A stretch of 51,565 nucleotides of DNA, taken from Thermoproteales archaeon. Its GTDB lineage: Archaea > Thermoproteota > Thermoprotei > Thermofilales > B69-G16. Each line of letters starts with the position of its first letter. Position 1 is the stretch's first letter. The DNA is taken from positions 1 through 51,565 of the forward strand of contig JAGGZW010000113.1 in the NCBI GenBank assembly GCA_021161825.1. Direction: 5' to 3'. A program made the position numbers and the translations under genes. The notes below the pieces were generated by a model. That model had not been told where the DNA came from and did not search any database. It worked only from the letters and a program-made list of their open reading frames with translations. Shown here piece after piece: positions 43,804 to 51,565 of this stretch.

Positions 43804-44808
43804 ATGTTATTTTATAAATATGGAGAATTAACTAATGAGCTTAAAAACAAGCTTTCTAGCCTAGGCTTAAGCTCGTATGAAATAAGCGCCTATGTCGCGC
43901 TACTAAAAAGCGGTACTCTAAGCGCGAGCGAACTTGTTAAAAGAACCGGCATCCCCCACAGTAGAGTATATGATATATCGCGGAGACTCAGCGAAAAAGG
44001 CTTAATTGAAATTGTCGATGGAAAACCGAGAAAATTCAAACTTATAGACCCCGATATCGCGCTTCGAGCTTTCGTAGAAAGAGAAAAAAACAAGCTTAAA
44101 AAAATCTGCGATGACGCTCTTAACCTAATAAAACTCGTGACTCTAAGCAGCGGATTAGAAGAAAAGACGACATGGGTAGTTGAAGCCAAGTTCATTGAGA
44201 TAATCCCGCCACTAATAGAAAAAACTGAGTATCAATTATTGCTGGCTGCGCCCGCCATTCTCATTAACAAGCTTAAGGAAAAGCTAGGCATGGCGGCGAG
44301 TAAAGGGGTGAATATTACTACCGTAATTTACGGCGACTCGAAGCTAAAGAGGTACTTTGTCGAGAAGGAAATAGAATTATATATAAGAAAAGCCTCCTCC
44401 CTCAACATTGCCTTAATAGATTCTTCAACAGGGGTTCTCAGCGATCCTCACGTTAACTATTCTATTCTAACAACCGAGCCAATATTTGTAAGAGCTTTAA
44501 TGGATCTATTTTACAGCTCTCTCATCAACACGTCAACGCTAGTTTATAGACCAGCAATTTTAAGGGGTAAGTTTGCGTCAATATGGTCGATAATTCACAA
44601 GCTACAGAAGGGAGAAAAGCTCAGGGTTAAAGGCTTCGAAGTAAAAACTGGTAGAGAGGTTATAGTGGAAGGAGTGGTTAAAAATAAGGTTATAGATAAT
44701 GGAATAGCATCCATTATCCTACAAACAAACAATGGAGTTGTTAAGGTGGGCGGTATAGGCGCGATGCTAGAAGATATTGAAGGATTAGTTTTTGAGATAA
44801 TTTCTTAG
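43804..44808 (+). CDS. TrmB-like sugar-sensing transcription regulator
   Basis: A 334-residue protein. An N-terminal winged helix (LSSLGLSSYEISAYVALLKSGTLSASELVKRTGIPHSRVYDI) is of TrmB type, a coiled linker follows, and a C-terminal sugar-binding domain spans about residues 120-334. TrmB proteins repress trehalose/maltose ABC operons and are relieved by sugar. It is followed by treT after 10 nt and probably controls both divergent units. Confidence 0.9.
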   Translation: MLFYKYGELTNELKNKLSSLGLSSYEISAYVALLKSGTLSASELVKRTGIPHSRVYDISRRLSEKGLIEIVDGKPRKFKLIDPDIALRAFVEREKNKLKKICDDALNLIKLVTLSSGLEEKTTWVVEAKFIEIIPPLIEKTEYQLLLAAPAILINKLKEKLGMAASKGVNITTVIYGDSKLKRYFVEKEIELYIRKASSLNIALIDSSTGVLSDPHVNYSILTTEPIFVRALMDLFYSSLINTSTLVYRPAILRGKFASIWSIIHKLQKGEKLRVKGFEVKTGREVIVEGVVKNKVIDNGIASIILQTNNGVVKVGGIGAMLEDIEGLVFEIIS

Positions 44809-44818
44809 GGGTGTTTGT

Positions 44819-46054
44819 TTGAAAGTTGAAATTAAGAGGGAAAGAAAACTTGAAAATTACGAGAAGATAGCCGTAGAAGAAACTATCTACAATATAAAGC
44901 ATATGGCGGAGAAGCTTAAAGATTTAACAGTCGTACACGTAAACTCTACAGCGTTCGGAGGCGGCGTTGCCGAAATTCTCAGCAGCATGATTCCATTAAT
45001 GAATTCTATCGGTTTGAAAGCTGAATGGGAGGTCATAGAAGCTCCAAGCGAATTTTTTAACATAACAAAGCTTTTCCACCATGGCGTGCAGGGAATGGAA
45101 GTAAAGCTTACAGATGAAATGAAAGAATTTTATCTTAAAATAAACAGGGAAAACGCTGAAAAGCTCGACCTTGACAAAGATATAATCGTCATACATGACC
45201 CACAACCACTCGCGATCAGATACTACAGGAGTAATTGTGGAAAATGGGTATGGAGATGCCACATAGACGCCTCAACGCCCTACAAGCCAGTCTGGGATTT
45301 TGTCATCAATTTCGTCAAGCTATACGATGCGTATATCTTCCATATGGAAGAATACGTTCAACCCGAAATAGACAAGTCTAGAGCATACGTTATAAAGCCT
45401 TCGATAGACCCCTTATCCGAGAAAAATCGAGAAATGAGCAATACAGAGATTGAAAAAGTTCTCGAAAGATACGATGTAAACCCTGAAAAACCTATTTTGA
45501 TACAGGTGGCAAGGTTTGACCCTTGGAAGGACCCCCTAGGCGCAATCGACGTGTATAGAAAGGTTAAGGAGAAAATACCGGATGTGCAGCTCTTGTTTAT
45601 CGCGAGCATGGCGAATGACGACCCGGAAGGATGGATATACTACGAGAAAACAGCAAGACATGCCGGCAACGACTATGATATCCACTTCTTAACAAACATT
45701 GTAGGAGTTGGAGACAAGGAAGTTAATGCTTTTCAGAGAGCGGCTGACGTAGCGCTGCAAATGAGCATTAGAGAAGGGTTTGGGCTTTCAGTTACGGAGG
45801 CTCTGTGGAAAGGTACGCCGGTCGTCGCTAGGGGAGTCGGCGGGATAAAAGTACAGGTTATCAATGGAAAAACGGGCTTTATAATAAAGGGAGTAAACGA
45901 CGCGTCTGAAAAGATTGTATATCTGCTAAAGAACAAGAGCGTGCGCGACGCTTTGGGCAGAAATGGCAGGGAACACGTTAGGAGAAACTTTCTCATAACC
46001 AGACATTTATACGATTATCTCAAACTATTTTCAAAGCTAACAGCTAGAGAATGA
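44819..46054 (+). CDS. treT: Trehalose glycosyltransferring synthase TreT
   Basis: A 411-residue GT4 enzyme. The segment VVHVNSTAFGGGVAEILSSMIPLM near the N terminus and the donor-site region MSIREGFGLSVTEALWKGTPVVA are typical of TreT. It joins ADP/UDP-glucose and glucose into trehalose, reversibly. TTG start with GGGGTG close upstream. Co-transcribed with the TrmB-like gene, in the same arrangement as the Thermococcus trehalose/maltose cluster. Confidence 0.92.
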   Translation: MKVEIKRERKLENYEKIAVEETIYNIKHMAEKLKDLTVVHVNSTAFGGGVAEILSSMIPLMNSIGLKAEWEVIEAPSEFFNITKLFHHGVQGMEVKLTDEMKEFYLKINRENAEKLDLDKDIIVIHDPQPLAIRYYRSNCGKWVWRCHIDASTPYKPVWDFVINFVKLYDAYIFHMEEYVQPEIDKSRAYVIKPSIDPLSEKNREMSNTEIEKVLERYDVNPEKPILIQVARFDPWKDPLGAIDVYRKVKEKIPDVQLLFIASMANDDPEGWIYYEKTARHAGNDYDIHFLTNIVGVGDKEVNAFQRAADVALQMSIREGFGLSVTEALWKGTPVVARGVGGIKVQVINGKTGFIIKGVNDASEKIVYLLKNKSVRDALGRNGREHVRRNFLITRHLYDYLKLFSKLTARE

Positions 46055-46125
46055 TCGGCTGCCAATCACAAGATCAGCGTTGAATTGAACCAATAAATTT
46101 TCAAATCTTTAATATGCCATGATTT

Positions 46126-46791
46126 TTAATCTCCCGCGCCGGGAGAAAAATCCGCGGCTTTTCTAGCAGCTTTTTCCTCAAGATAACGCTTAATATAATC
46201 TCCAAAAAAGAACCAGGCGGCGAAAATAGCTATCGATAATCCTATCCCCTGAGAAAGCCCGGACACCAGAGCGGTCTTCACCTCGGAAGAAAGCGCTGAA
46301 ATATCTACTAGAAGCGCTGTAAGGATTATAAAAGATATGAAAAATAAATAGCTTCTAAGCTTGGTCTCGATCTGCATCCTGATAATCAAGAAGTGGAAGA
46401 TAGTTAGTATAACTACGGCTATAATTAGAATGCTGGCCATTTTTCCAAGAAGGAACATTCCTTCGAGAAAGAGGTCCCTATACTCTGTTGGAAGCAGAAT
46501 ATTTGCTGATAAAAGGATGCCAATAATTATGATTCCCGCGTCGGCGATACCGACTATCAGCCTGGGCAGAGATACTGGTAAAGTTTTTCCTATAAGCTTC
46601 TCAATACCCTTGTCGAGCTCTGCAAATTCTAAAAGCTTAAATAGGTAGGCGCGGACTAGCTTCCAGATAGAGGCTAGCATAGTTAATGCTAGCAGAGTAA
46701 AGAATATCCTGGGAGCGACCAGCGTTATCTCTGTCACTATAGTGTCGATAATTTCCTGAAGTATATTCTGAGGCGGAGCCATGTTATACAC
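46126..46791 (-). CDS. Multi-pass membrane protein of unknown function
   Basis: A 221-residue protein with about five hydrophobic segments (IFFTLLALTMLASIW, LIVGIADAGIIIIGILL, ILIIAVVILTIFHFLII, YLFFISFIILTALLV, IGLSIAIFAAWFFFG). The mix of long helices resembles conserved-TM-helix/MscS-family N-terminal modules but lacks the MscS core. It overlaps the upstream MFS-like gene by 8 nt, so the two are coupled. Confidence 0.7.
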   Translation of the reverse strand: MYNMAPPQNILQEIIDTIVTEITLVAPRIFFTLLALTMLASIWKLVRAYLFKLLEFAELDKGIEKLIGKTLPVSLPRLIVGIADAGIIIIGILLSANILLPTEYRDLFLEGMFLLGKMASILIIAVVILTIFHFLIIRMQIETKLRSYLFFISFIILTALLVDISALSSEVKTALVSGLSQGIGLSIAIFAAWFFFGDYIKRYLEEKAARKAADFSPGAGD

Positions 46792-48109
46792 CTAATAGTA
46801 TTATAGCTGCCTTATATATTACGTATAAGACAAGCAAGCTGACGGTTAAAACAATTATTCTCAAGGTTATAATCGCGCTTTCTTTAGAAACCTCGATTGA
46901 TAGCCTATACCCTAGCACGCTGACCATGTATAATATGCTCGCGTAGTTCCTTGCCATGTAACCTGGAACGAGCGCGACTTCGGGTATCGTCAGGAAAGCC
47001 ACGAACAGAGCGCCCATTTTCAAAACCACGACAGCAACGGCTAGAACAAGATAAAACTCCTGACCAAAGCTTCCAATGAGAGATCCGAAAAACTGTCCTA
47101 ATCCTCCAAGCATTATCAAAAGCGACGATGCTCTCATATGTCCTAAACTGCCCATGTATCTAGCATAGAGAAAACTCCCCAAAAAGCCGGAGCCAGTTCC
47201 GAAAAACGAGCCATAAGTGGATATTCCCAAGTGCATGAAAGAATTTTTTGCGAACACTACGAGAAGCGGAGTTAAAGCATCAAAAGCTAGCGAAAACTTG
47301 TAATACTTAAACTGGGCCCTGCCCCAGAAAAGGGAGGCGAATATGCTAGTAGCAGTTCCGACGAGGCTTATCATCGTAACCCAGTAGCTCTCTAATCCCA
47401 TGCCTTTAACAATTATCGAAACCCAGAAGATACTTAGAAGGCTTGCAGACGCGACGTATAGCACTTGGTATAGGGAGACCGAATATATGTTTTCTACGTT
47501 GGTAATTGCGGGGATTTCCCTTAATGGAATTTTCATATCGGGTAAAGCTATAACAGCCGTTGAAGCTAAACCTATCAAGGCACCGTAAATAAACGAATAG
47601 TAGAAGCCAGTTTCTCCAGCTGACAAGAAGATAGTGGCTAGAAAATACCCAAGAATGCTGGAGACGGAAGCTAGCGAGCTTCTTTTCGAAGTCACGTCTC
47701 TAACTCCCTGCTCGTCGAAAACGCTGAATATTATATTGTTAAACTGGAGGGAGATGAGAACGGAAAAAAGATTCTTAACAAAATATACCGCGATGAGAGC
47801 CTCGAACGAGCGCATGAAAGGCACAACCAGCCATATCAATCTTTCACTAGCGTGGACAACAATCAATCTCTTTTTCGAAACGGATGACAGCAAGGTAGGC
47901 TTTCTAAAAGCCATATAACCTATCAGGATAGCTGGAAAAGAAGAACCGAGCACAATAGACGAGATCATACTAGTATCGTAGCCTAGAAAAGCCAGATACG
48001 CCAGGAACACGCCGTTAGTCAAGGAAACATAAACGTAAGCTAGCAAAGCCTCAACGATAAGCGCCATTTTCAAAGAGTTTTTCATGTTAACACGCCTTCG
48101 CGCTTTCAT
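46784..48109 (-). CDS. MFS-like multi-pass transporter
   Basis: A 441-residue protein with about twelve predicted membrane segments (for example ALIVEALLAYVYVSLTNGVFLAYLAFLG and YSFIYGALIGLASTAVIALP) and a central loop, as in the major facilitator superfamily. Substrate unknown. Read leftward and overlapping the next membrane gene. Confidence 0.75.
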   Translation of the reverse strand: MKARRRVNMKNSLKMALIVEALLAYVYVSLTNGVFLAYLAFLGYDTSMISSIVLGSSFPAILIGYMAFRKPTLLSSVSKKRLIVVHASERLIWLVVPFMRSFEALIAVYFVKNLFSVLISLQFNNIIFSVFDEQGVRDVTSKRSSLASVSSILGYFLATIFLSAGETGFYYSFIYGALIGLASTAVIALPDMKIPLREIPAITNVENIYSVSLYQVLYVASASLLSIFWVSIIVKGMGLESYWVTMISLVGTATSIFASLFWGRAQFKYYKFSLAFDALTPLLVVFAKNSFMHLGISTYGSFFGTGSGFLGSFLYARYMGSLGHMRASSLLIMLGGLGQFFGSLIGSFGQEFYLVLAVAVVVLKMGALFVAFLTIPEVALVPGYMARNYASILYMVSVLGYRLSIEVSKESAIITLRIIVLTVSLLVLYVIYKAAIILLGV

Positions 48110-48347
48110 AAACGGATGAAAGTATTATCTTGCTAGGCTTTTATATTGATAACGTGTTTACGCGTCATTCAAGCCTAATGCTCTCGAACATAAAATCGAC
48201 AACCGTATTTTTCTGACTTCGCTAAATCCAATGTGAGACGGTCTTTGCCAGAATCGCCAAAGGCTACATCGAGGAAAAAGTCACAGAAAGACTTATAACC
48301 CTGTACGTTTTAAAAAGATGGCAAAGAACAAACCAAGGAGTGAAAAC

Positions 48348-48632
48348 ATGTCAACAACAGAAGGAACCATACTTATTGGCGCCAAGCCTGTAATGAACTA
48401 CGTTCTAGCAACCGTGATCCAATTCCACACACAAGGCGTAAAGAAAGTCACTATTAAAGCGCGCGGCCGAGCAATTTCTAAAGCCGTAGACACGGCAGAA
48501 ATCGTCCGCACAAGATTTTTGAAAGATCAAGTAGATATTGCTGAGTGCAAAATTGGCAGCGAAACCGTCGGCGAACCTGGCAAAGAACGAACTGTATCAA
48601 CTATCGAGATCGTATTAGAGAAGAAAGAGTAA
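48348..48632 (+). CDS. albA2: Second Alba protein
   Basis: About 94 residues starting [23 protein letters not shown], with [16 protein letters not shown] and [21 protein letters not shown]. It differs from the first Alba (20668) mainly in the IGRKP loop (IGAKP here) and in an insertion. ATG 48348 is preferred to an upstream ATG at 48318 because GGAGTG lies 5 nt before it. Two Alba paralogues can form heterodimers. Confidence 0.93.
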   Translation: MSTTEGTILIGAKPVMNYVLATVIQFHTQGVKKVTIKARGRAISKAVDTAEIVRTRFLKDQVDIAECKIGSETVGEPGKERTVSTIEIVLEKKE

Positions 48633-48642
48633 AGCCATTACC

Positions 48643-48663
48643 GTTTTTTGTTTTTTACCTTTT
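48643..48663 (+). terminator. T-rich terminator after alba2
   Basis: Closely spaced T runs begin about 12 nt after the stop of alba2, without a hairpin. This is the usual archaeal intrinsic termination signal. Confidence 0.5.
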
Positions 48664-48829
48664 ATCTGCTACCACCTAGAATATACTCTAGCATCTAAAG
48701 CATTCCCATTAATCTAGCAATTCTACAATAAAATAATAATATAATATAGAATTTTATCTAAATGTATTCTTTAACTGCACGTAAAGCGCCGAATATAACC
48801 CAGCCGCTAACTGTAAAGTAACAAGCTTC

Positions 48830-50140
48830 TTAACGGGTATCACAGAATAATTTAATTCTCTCTAAATCTTCGGCTCTCTGCTTCATCTCCGCCTCAACCT
48901 CCTCTAAAACCTTCTTCAATAAGCCATCACCACCAGCCTCTATTTCAGCCTTAAGCATTCTAGAAAACATGCCCAGCATCAAAAGCCTATAAAACCTAGC
49001 CACTTGATAATTATCAAAAACCTCGGCCATAGTAGCATTCCTCTCAAGCTCCTCAGCTTTTCTCGCCCAATTTTCCATAGCTTTGATGGAATCAGGTATA
49101 ACGGAAAGATAGTATTCTATAGACTCCCTAAACCTAGTATTCAGCCTTAAGCTATCCTTAACCATATTGTATCTTCTATTAAGTTCTTCATAGTATTTCT
49201 TAGACTCGGCCACGTTATCCAATACAGCATCCCTCCTCCTAACGTCCACAACAGTCAAGTCTTCAATTCTAGGATCATAGAAATATGGAACCTCCGTAAC
49301 CAACTCGAAAACATGCGAATTAAATCTACGCGCATAGTCAAAACTATCCGTTCCAGACTTGATAACCTCAGCCGGATCCTTATCCAGATGCTCCTCCAAG
49401 TAGTCATAATATTCCGGAGTTGAAACCATGTAATAAACTGCTTCAGCAAGCTTCTTAGCCCAAGGCACCTCAGGCTCCCCAAGGCTCAAAGGAAGATCCA
49501 GATCCTTCACAAACTTATAGTATAAAGGATACAGCAACGGCGCCTCCTCTGAAATATAATAATATACGCCTCCAAAACCAGCATTGTGCAAGCTATAGAT
49601 AAAATCTGGCTTCGCCTCCTGGATAATACTCATCAAAACCCTAGTCTCGGGTATAGGATCGTTAAACCTAAGCATTTTATACTCTATCGGAAAAGTCCAC
49701 TCCACCTGCTTATTCCCAGCAGGCCTATAATAGTTCCTAGCATAATGCAATGGAGTATATGGACCCTTCAACCATCCCTCGTTCAGCTTTAAACCATCAA
49801 CGTCAGCAACCTTAACAAAATACCACGTATAGTCAAGTTTCTCACGAAGCTCATCGTTCTCCGTCAACTGCCAAGAAAGATAATCTACAACCAGGGTCCC
49901 AAGAGGCTCATTCGGGTGAGGACAGCCAAACCACAACGCCTTATTCTTGCCATCACCAATCCTGATAACGCATACCGGCCTCCCCTCTCCTGATCTCCCA
50001 GCCTCGTACAGCTTAACCAAATCCGAATACTTTTCAATCAGAGAAAAACTAGACTTATCCGATTACTCCACAGTCATAAAAACCTTGTAATCTGGCACAT
50101 TCCTTATAACTTCACTTATCACATCACCCACATCAAGCAC
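48830..50140 (-). CDS. M14 family zinc carboxypeptidase, N terminus disrupted
   Basis: The intact frame from GTG/ATG 50020 gives 396 residues with the zinc motif HPNEP, the third ligand in SLHNAG and the M14 fold. Upstream, the same frame carries SDKSSFSLIEKYSDLV, then TAA at 50064-50066, then DVPDYKVFMTVE. A further shift by one base near 50102 is needed to reach MLDVGDVISEVIR from GTG 50140. Family members normally contain this extra N-terminal stretch. The core could still be active from 50020, but two lesions suggest damage. Confidence 0.7.
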
Positions 50141-50480
50141 CCTAAAAATTACAAAATACTAAATATTTTAACTTTTCTATAAGAAAATTAAATAATATAA
50201 CAATAACCGACTATAATTATAAAAATTCTTACCAAACACGCATAAATAAATTACATTTTTTAACATATCAACATCGCATTCAACGTCAAAAAAACTCAAC
50301 GCCATGAACCAAAATGCTAATAAAAACTATTATCTAAACATGCTTTAGATAAAAAATAAAATTTGAATATTTTATAAGGTAAATTTTCTAGATTTTATTA
50401 TTTGTTAATTTTTCGAAAAACAAAATTTATATATAAAATAATTTTGTAATTTCTACATACTCTATTTTAGGCGGTCCAAT
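50021..50480. other. AT-rich intergenic region
   Basis: Besides the disrupted 5' part of the M14 gene (up to 50140), the stretch 50141-50422 is very AT-rich and shows no ORF, tRNA or clear repeat. A/T-rich TTATATATAAAATA at 50427-50440 is the likely TATA box of the gene at 50481. Confidence 0.6.
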
Positions 50481-50822
50481 ATGCCCCGATCAGAATGCCT
50501 CGACTCTCTAACTAAATACCTTCAAAAAACCGGCTTTAAAACCTATAGAAACCAACACATAAACGGCGTAAGCGGCGTAAAACACAAATTCGACATCATA
50601 GCAGTCAAAAAACACAAAACCTACTGCATCGAATTCTACAATCCAGAAATTCCAATCCTAGCCATCATAGGAAAAGCCATAGACCTCCCAAACACAAAAA
50701 TAATAGCAATAGCAAAAAAAGCCCCCACATACGACACCAAAATAAAAAACCTAACAATAATAAAACACGAAAACGCCCAACAAACACTAGAAAAAATAAA
50801 AAACATCATACAACAAACATAA
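50481..50822 (+). CDS. Small PD-(D/E)XK-like protein next to the CRISPR array
   Basis: A 113-residue protein. KFDIIAVKKHKTYCIEFYN resembles the core of PD-(D/E)XK nucleases (Asp, then Glu-x-x), but the ExK lysine is replaced (IEFYN), and the proposed Asp is in FDII. The C-terminal half is Lys/Ile-rich. Its coding strand is unusually rich in A and C and poor in G compared with most genes in the window. Possible roles include a divergent nuclease or a nucleic-acid-binding remnant. GGCGGT lies 11 nt before the ATG. Confidence 0.5.
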   Translation: MPRSECLDSLTKYLQKTGFKTYRNQHINGVSGVKHKFDIIAVKKHKTYCIEFYNPEIPILAIIGKAIDLPNTKIIAIAKKAPTYDTKIKNLTIIKHENAQQTLEKIKNIIQQT

Positions 50823-50886
50823 TCACATAATTAACTATAAAAACCGAAAGACAGATAATAACATTAAAACTCAAACATCGACTTAA

Positions 50887-50967
50887 TCATTCGTTCCTTT
50901 TCATAACTTCTTCCAATAATTGCCCTGCTTCAATCTTTTTAAAATCCATGACATTTATAGCCTTCAT
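50887..50967 (-). CDS. Possible 26-residue micro-protein
   Basis: MKAINVMDFKKIEAGQLLEE begins a 26-codon frame ending at TGA 50887-50889, with an in-frame stop directly before the ATG. TTTATTATAATAG at about 51005 could be a TATA box. The sequence is regular and amphipathic, but such short frames arise easily by chance. Confidence 0.25.
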   Translation of the reverse strand: MKAINVMDFKKIEAGQLLEEVMKRNE

Positions 50968-51034
50968 TCACGCACAAACGGCCAACCACAAAAGCTATTA
51001 TAATAAACACTTTTAACACCAATACTACTTCTAT

Positions 51035-51565
51035 CTGTAGATTCCTGTTAGGATTTTACATCTACGAGATCCAAGATGTCGATAAATTCTATTTAACATC
51101 TTTCAATTCCTTTTGGGATTTTACGTAACTTGAAAGTTATTGTTGAAGCTAGAAATACAAACTTTCAATTCCTTTTGGGATTTTACAAATATTATACGCG
51201 ACGGTTTGTTCTAGATGATGAAATCTTTCAATTCCTTTTGGGATTTTACTGGTTAAACACAACTGTAACACCAAGCACGTATTACTTCTTTCAATTCCTT
51301 TTGGGATTTTACAGAAGTTTCCTTTGAGATTATGTCAAACAGGAAATTAACTTTCAATTCCTTTTGGGATTTTACGCGAAGCTAAACAACTATTTAAACT
51401 CTATAAGCAGATAAAGCTTTCAATTCCTTTTGGGATTTTACGTATATTTACATGATGAGAACATGAGCACAAAAGTACTCTTTCAATTCCTTTTGGGATT
51501 TTACTTAAAAACAGTTTATGGTTGGTTTGTAGACATAACAACTTTCAATTCCTTTTGGGATTTTA
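51035..51565 (-). CRISPR. CRISPR array, trailer end, continuing beyond the window
   Basis: Repeats of 25 nt, plus-strand start positions 51100, 51162, 51225, 51288, 51351, 51417, 51480 and 51542 (last one cut at the window end), separated by spacers of 37-41 nt. On the minus strand the repeat begins GTAAAATCCC and ends GGAATTGAAAG, the Sulfolobus-like class. A degenerate copy (20 of 25 matches) at 51035-51059 marks the old end. The leader, and any cas genes, should therefore lie to the right, outside the window. No cas gene is present in the window. Confidence 0.97.

Noticed and set aside
51130-51327. 65-codon frame with a repeating QFLLGFY unit
   Set aside because: It is the translation of CRISPR repeats, not a gene.

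Overview
The window is chromosomal DNA of an AT-rich archaeon. Evidence includes aIF5A with a hypusine site, Rpo4/RpoF, DUF655, Orc1/Cdc6, a GPN-loop GTPase, aEF1-beta, Cdc48, FEN1 with a PCNA-binding tail, two Alba proteins, archaeal-type GluRS, TATA boxes and AGGTG-type ribosome sites with frequent TTG/GTG starts. A crenactin (actin) gene beside a Rad50-like gene, four tRNA genes that all carry short introns (three at non-canonical positions), and a Sulfolobus-like 25-nt CRISPR repeat point to the Thermoproteota. Among known groups this best fits a Thermoproteales/Thermofilales-like or other deep-branching crenactin-bearing lineage, probably thermophilic. Placement below phylum is inference.

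Layout. 0-11.5 kb is information processing: P-loop fragment, PflX-like radical SAM enzyme, aIF5A, rpoF/DUF655, tRNA-Val, GPN GTPase, cdc6, macro domain, tRNA-Ser, Zn ribbon/aEF1-beta, cdc48, fen1-pcm-DUF371, tRNA-Lys and tRNA-Trp. 11.6-11.9 kb holds two divergent candidate C/D box sRNAs that appear to share one TATA element. 12-17.8 kb has a YgiQ-like radical SAM protein, a ROK sugar kinase, a frameshifted HAD phosphatase, a phosphoesterase and unknown genes. 17.8-20.5 kb is a ferrous iron operon (feoA, feoB, FeoC-like). 20.6-28.9 kb has Alba, a GH57 glycosidase, SWIM and Trm112-like proteins, GluRS, a prepilin peptidase, an RHH-KaiC pair and an MBL hydrolase. 29-31.9 kb is a lipoate locus: bipartite ligase LplA/LplB and two radical SAM proteins matching the archaeal LipS1/LipS2 lipoyl synthase. 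31.9-36.6 kb is a crenactin operon: crenactin, a coiled-coil protein with a nuclease-like N-terminal domain and a short C-terminal linear motif, a 59-residue protein, and a Rad50/SMC protein (the arcadin arrangement). 37.4-40.6 kb holds a HypE/PurM-like protein, a decayed ECF transporter S gene, and a threonine-synthase-like protein that has lost its PLP lysine and gained a winged helix. 40.7-46.1 kb is a trehalose/maltose-type system: ABC permeases and binding protein, divergent TrmB-like regulator and TreT. 46-51.6 kb holds membrane proteins, a second Alba, a damaged M14 carboxypeptidase, a small nuclease-like ORF and the trailer end of a CRISPR array that runs off the window.

How genes work together. 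LplA/LplB and LipS1/LipS2 would give the cell both salvage and synthesis of lipoyl groups. The TrmB/ABC/TreT block would import and interconvert disaccharides, with a perfect palindrome between the divergent genes as likely operator. The crenactin operon probably encodes the cytoskeleton and its regulators.

Several genes carry 1-2 nt indels or in-frame stops (P-loop gene at the left edge, HAD phosphatase, the 13.6-14.2 kb gene, ECF S component, M14 peptidase). These may be real pseudogenes or residual assembly errors. The most promising unexplained items are the lysine-less threonine synthase/winged-helix fusion, the nuclease-like domain in the crenactin partner, and the divergent sRNA pair.
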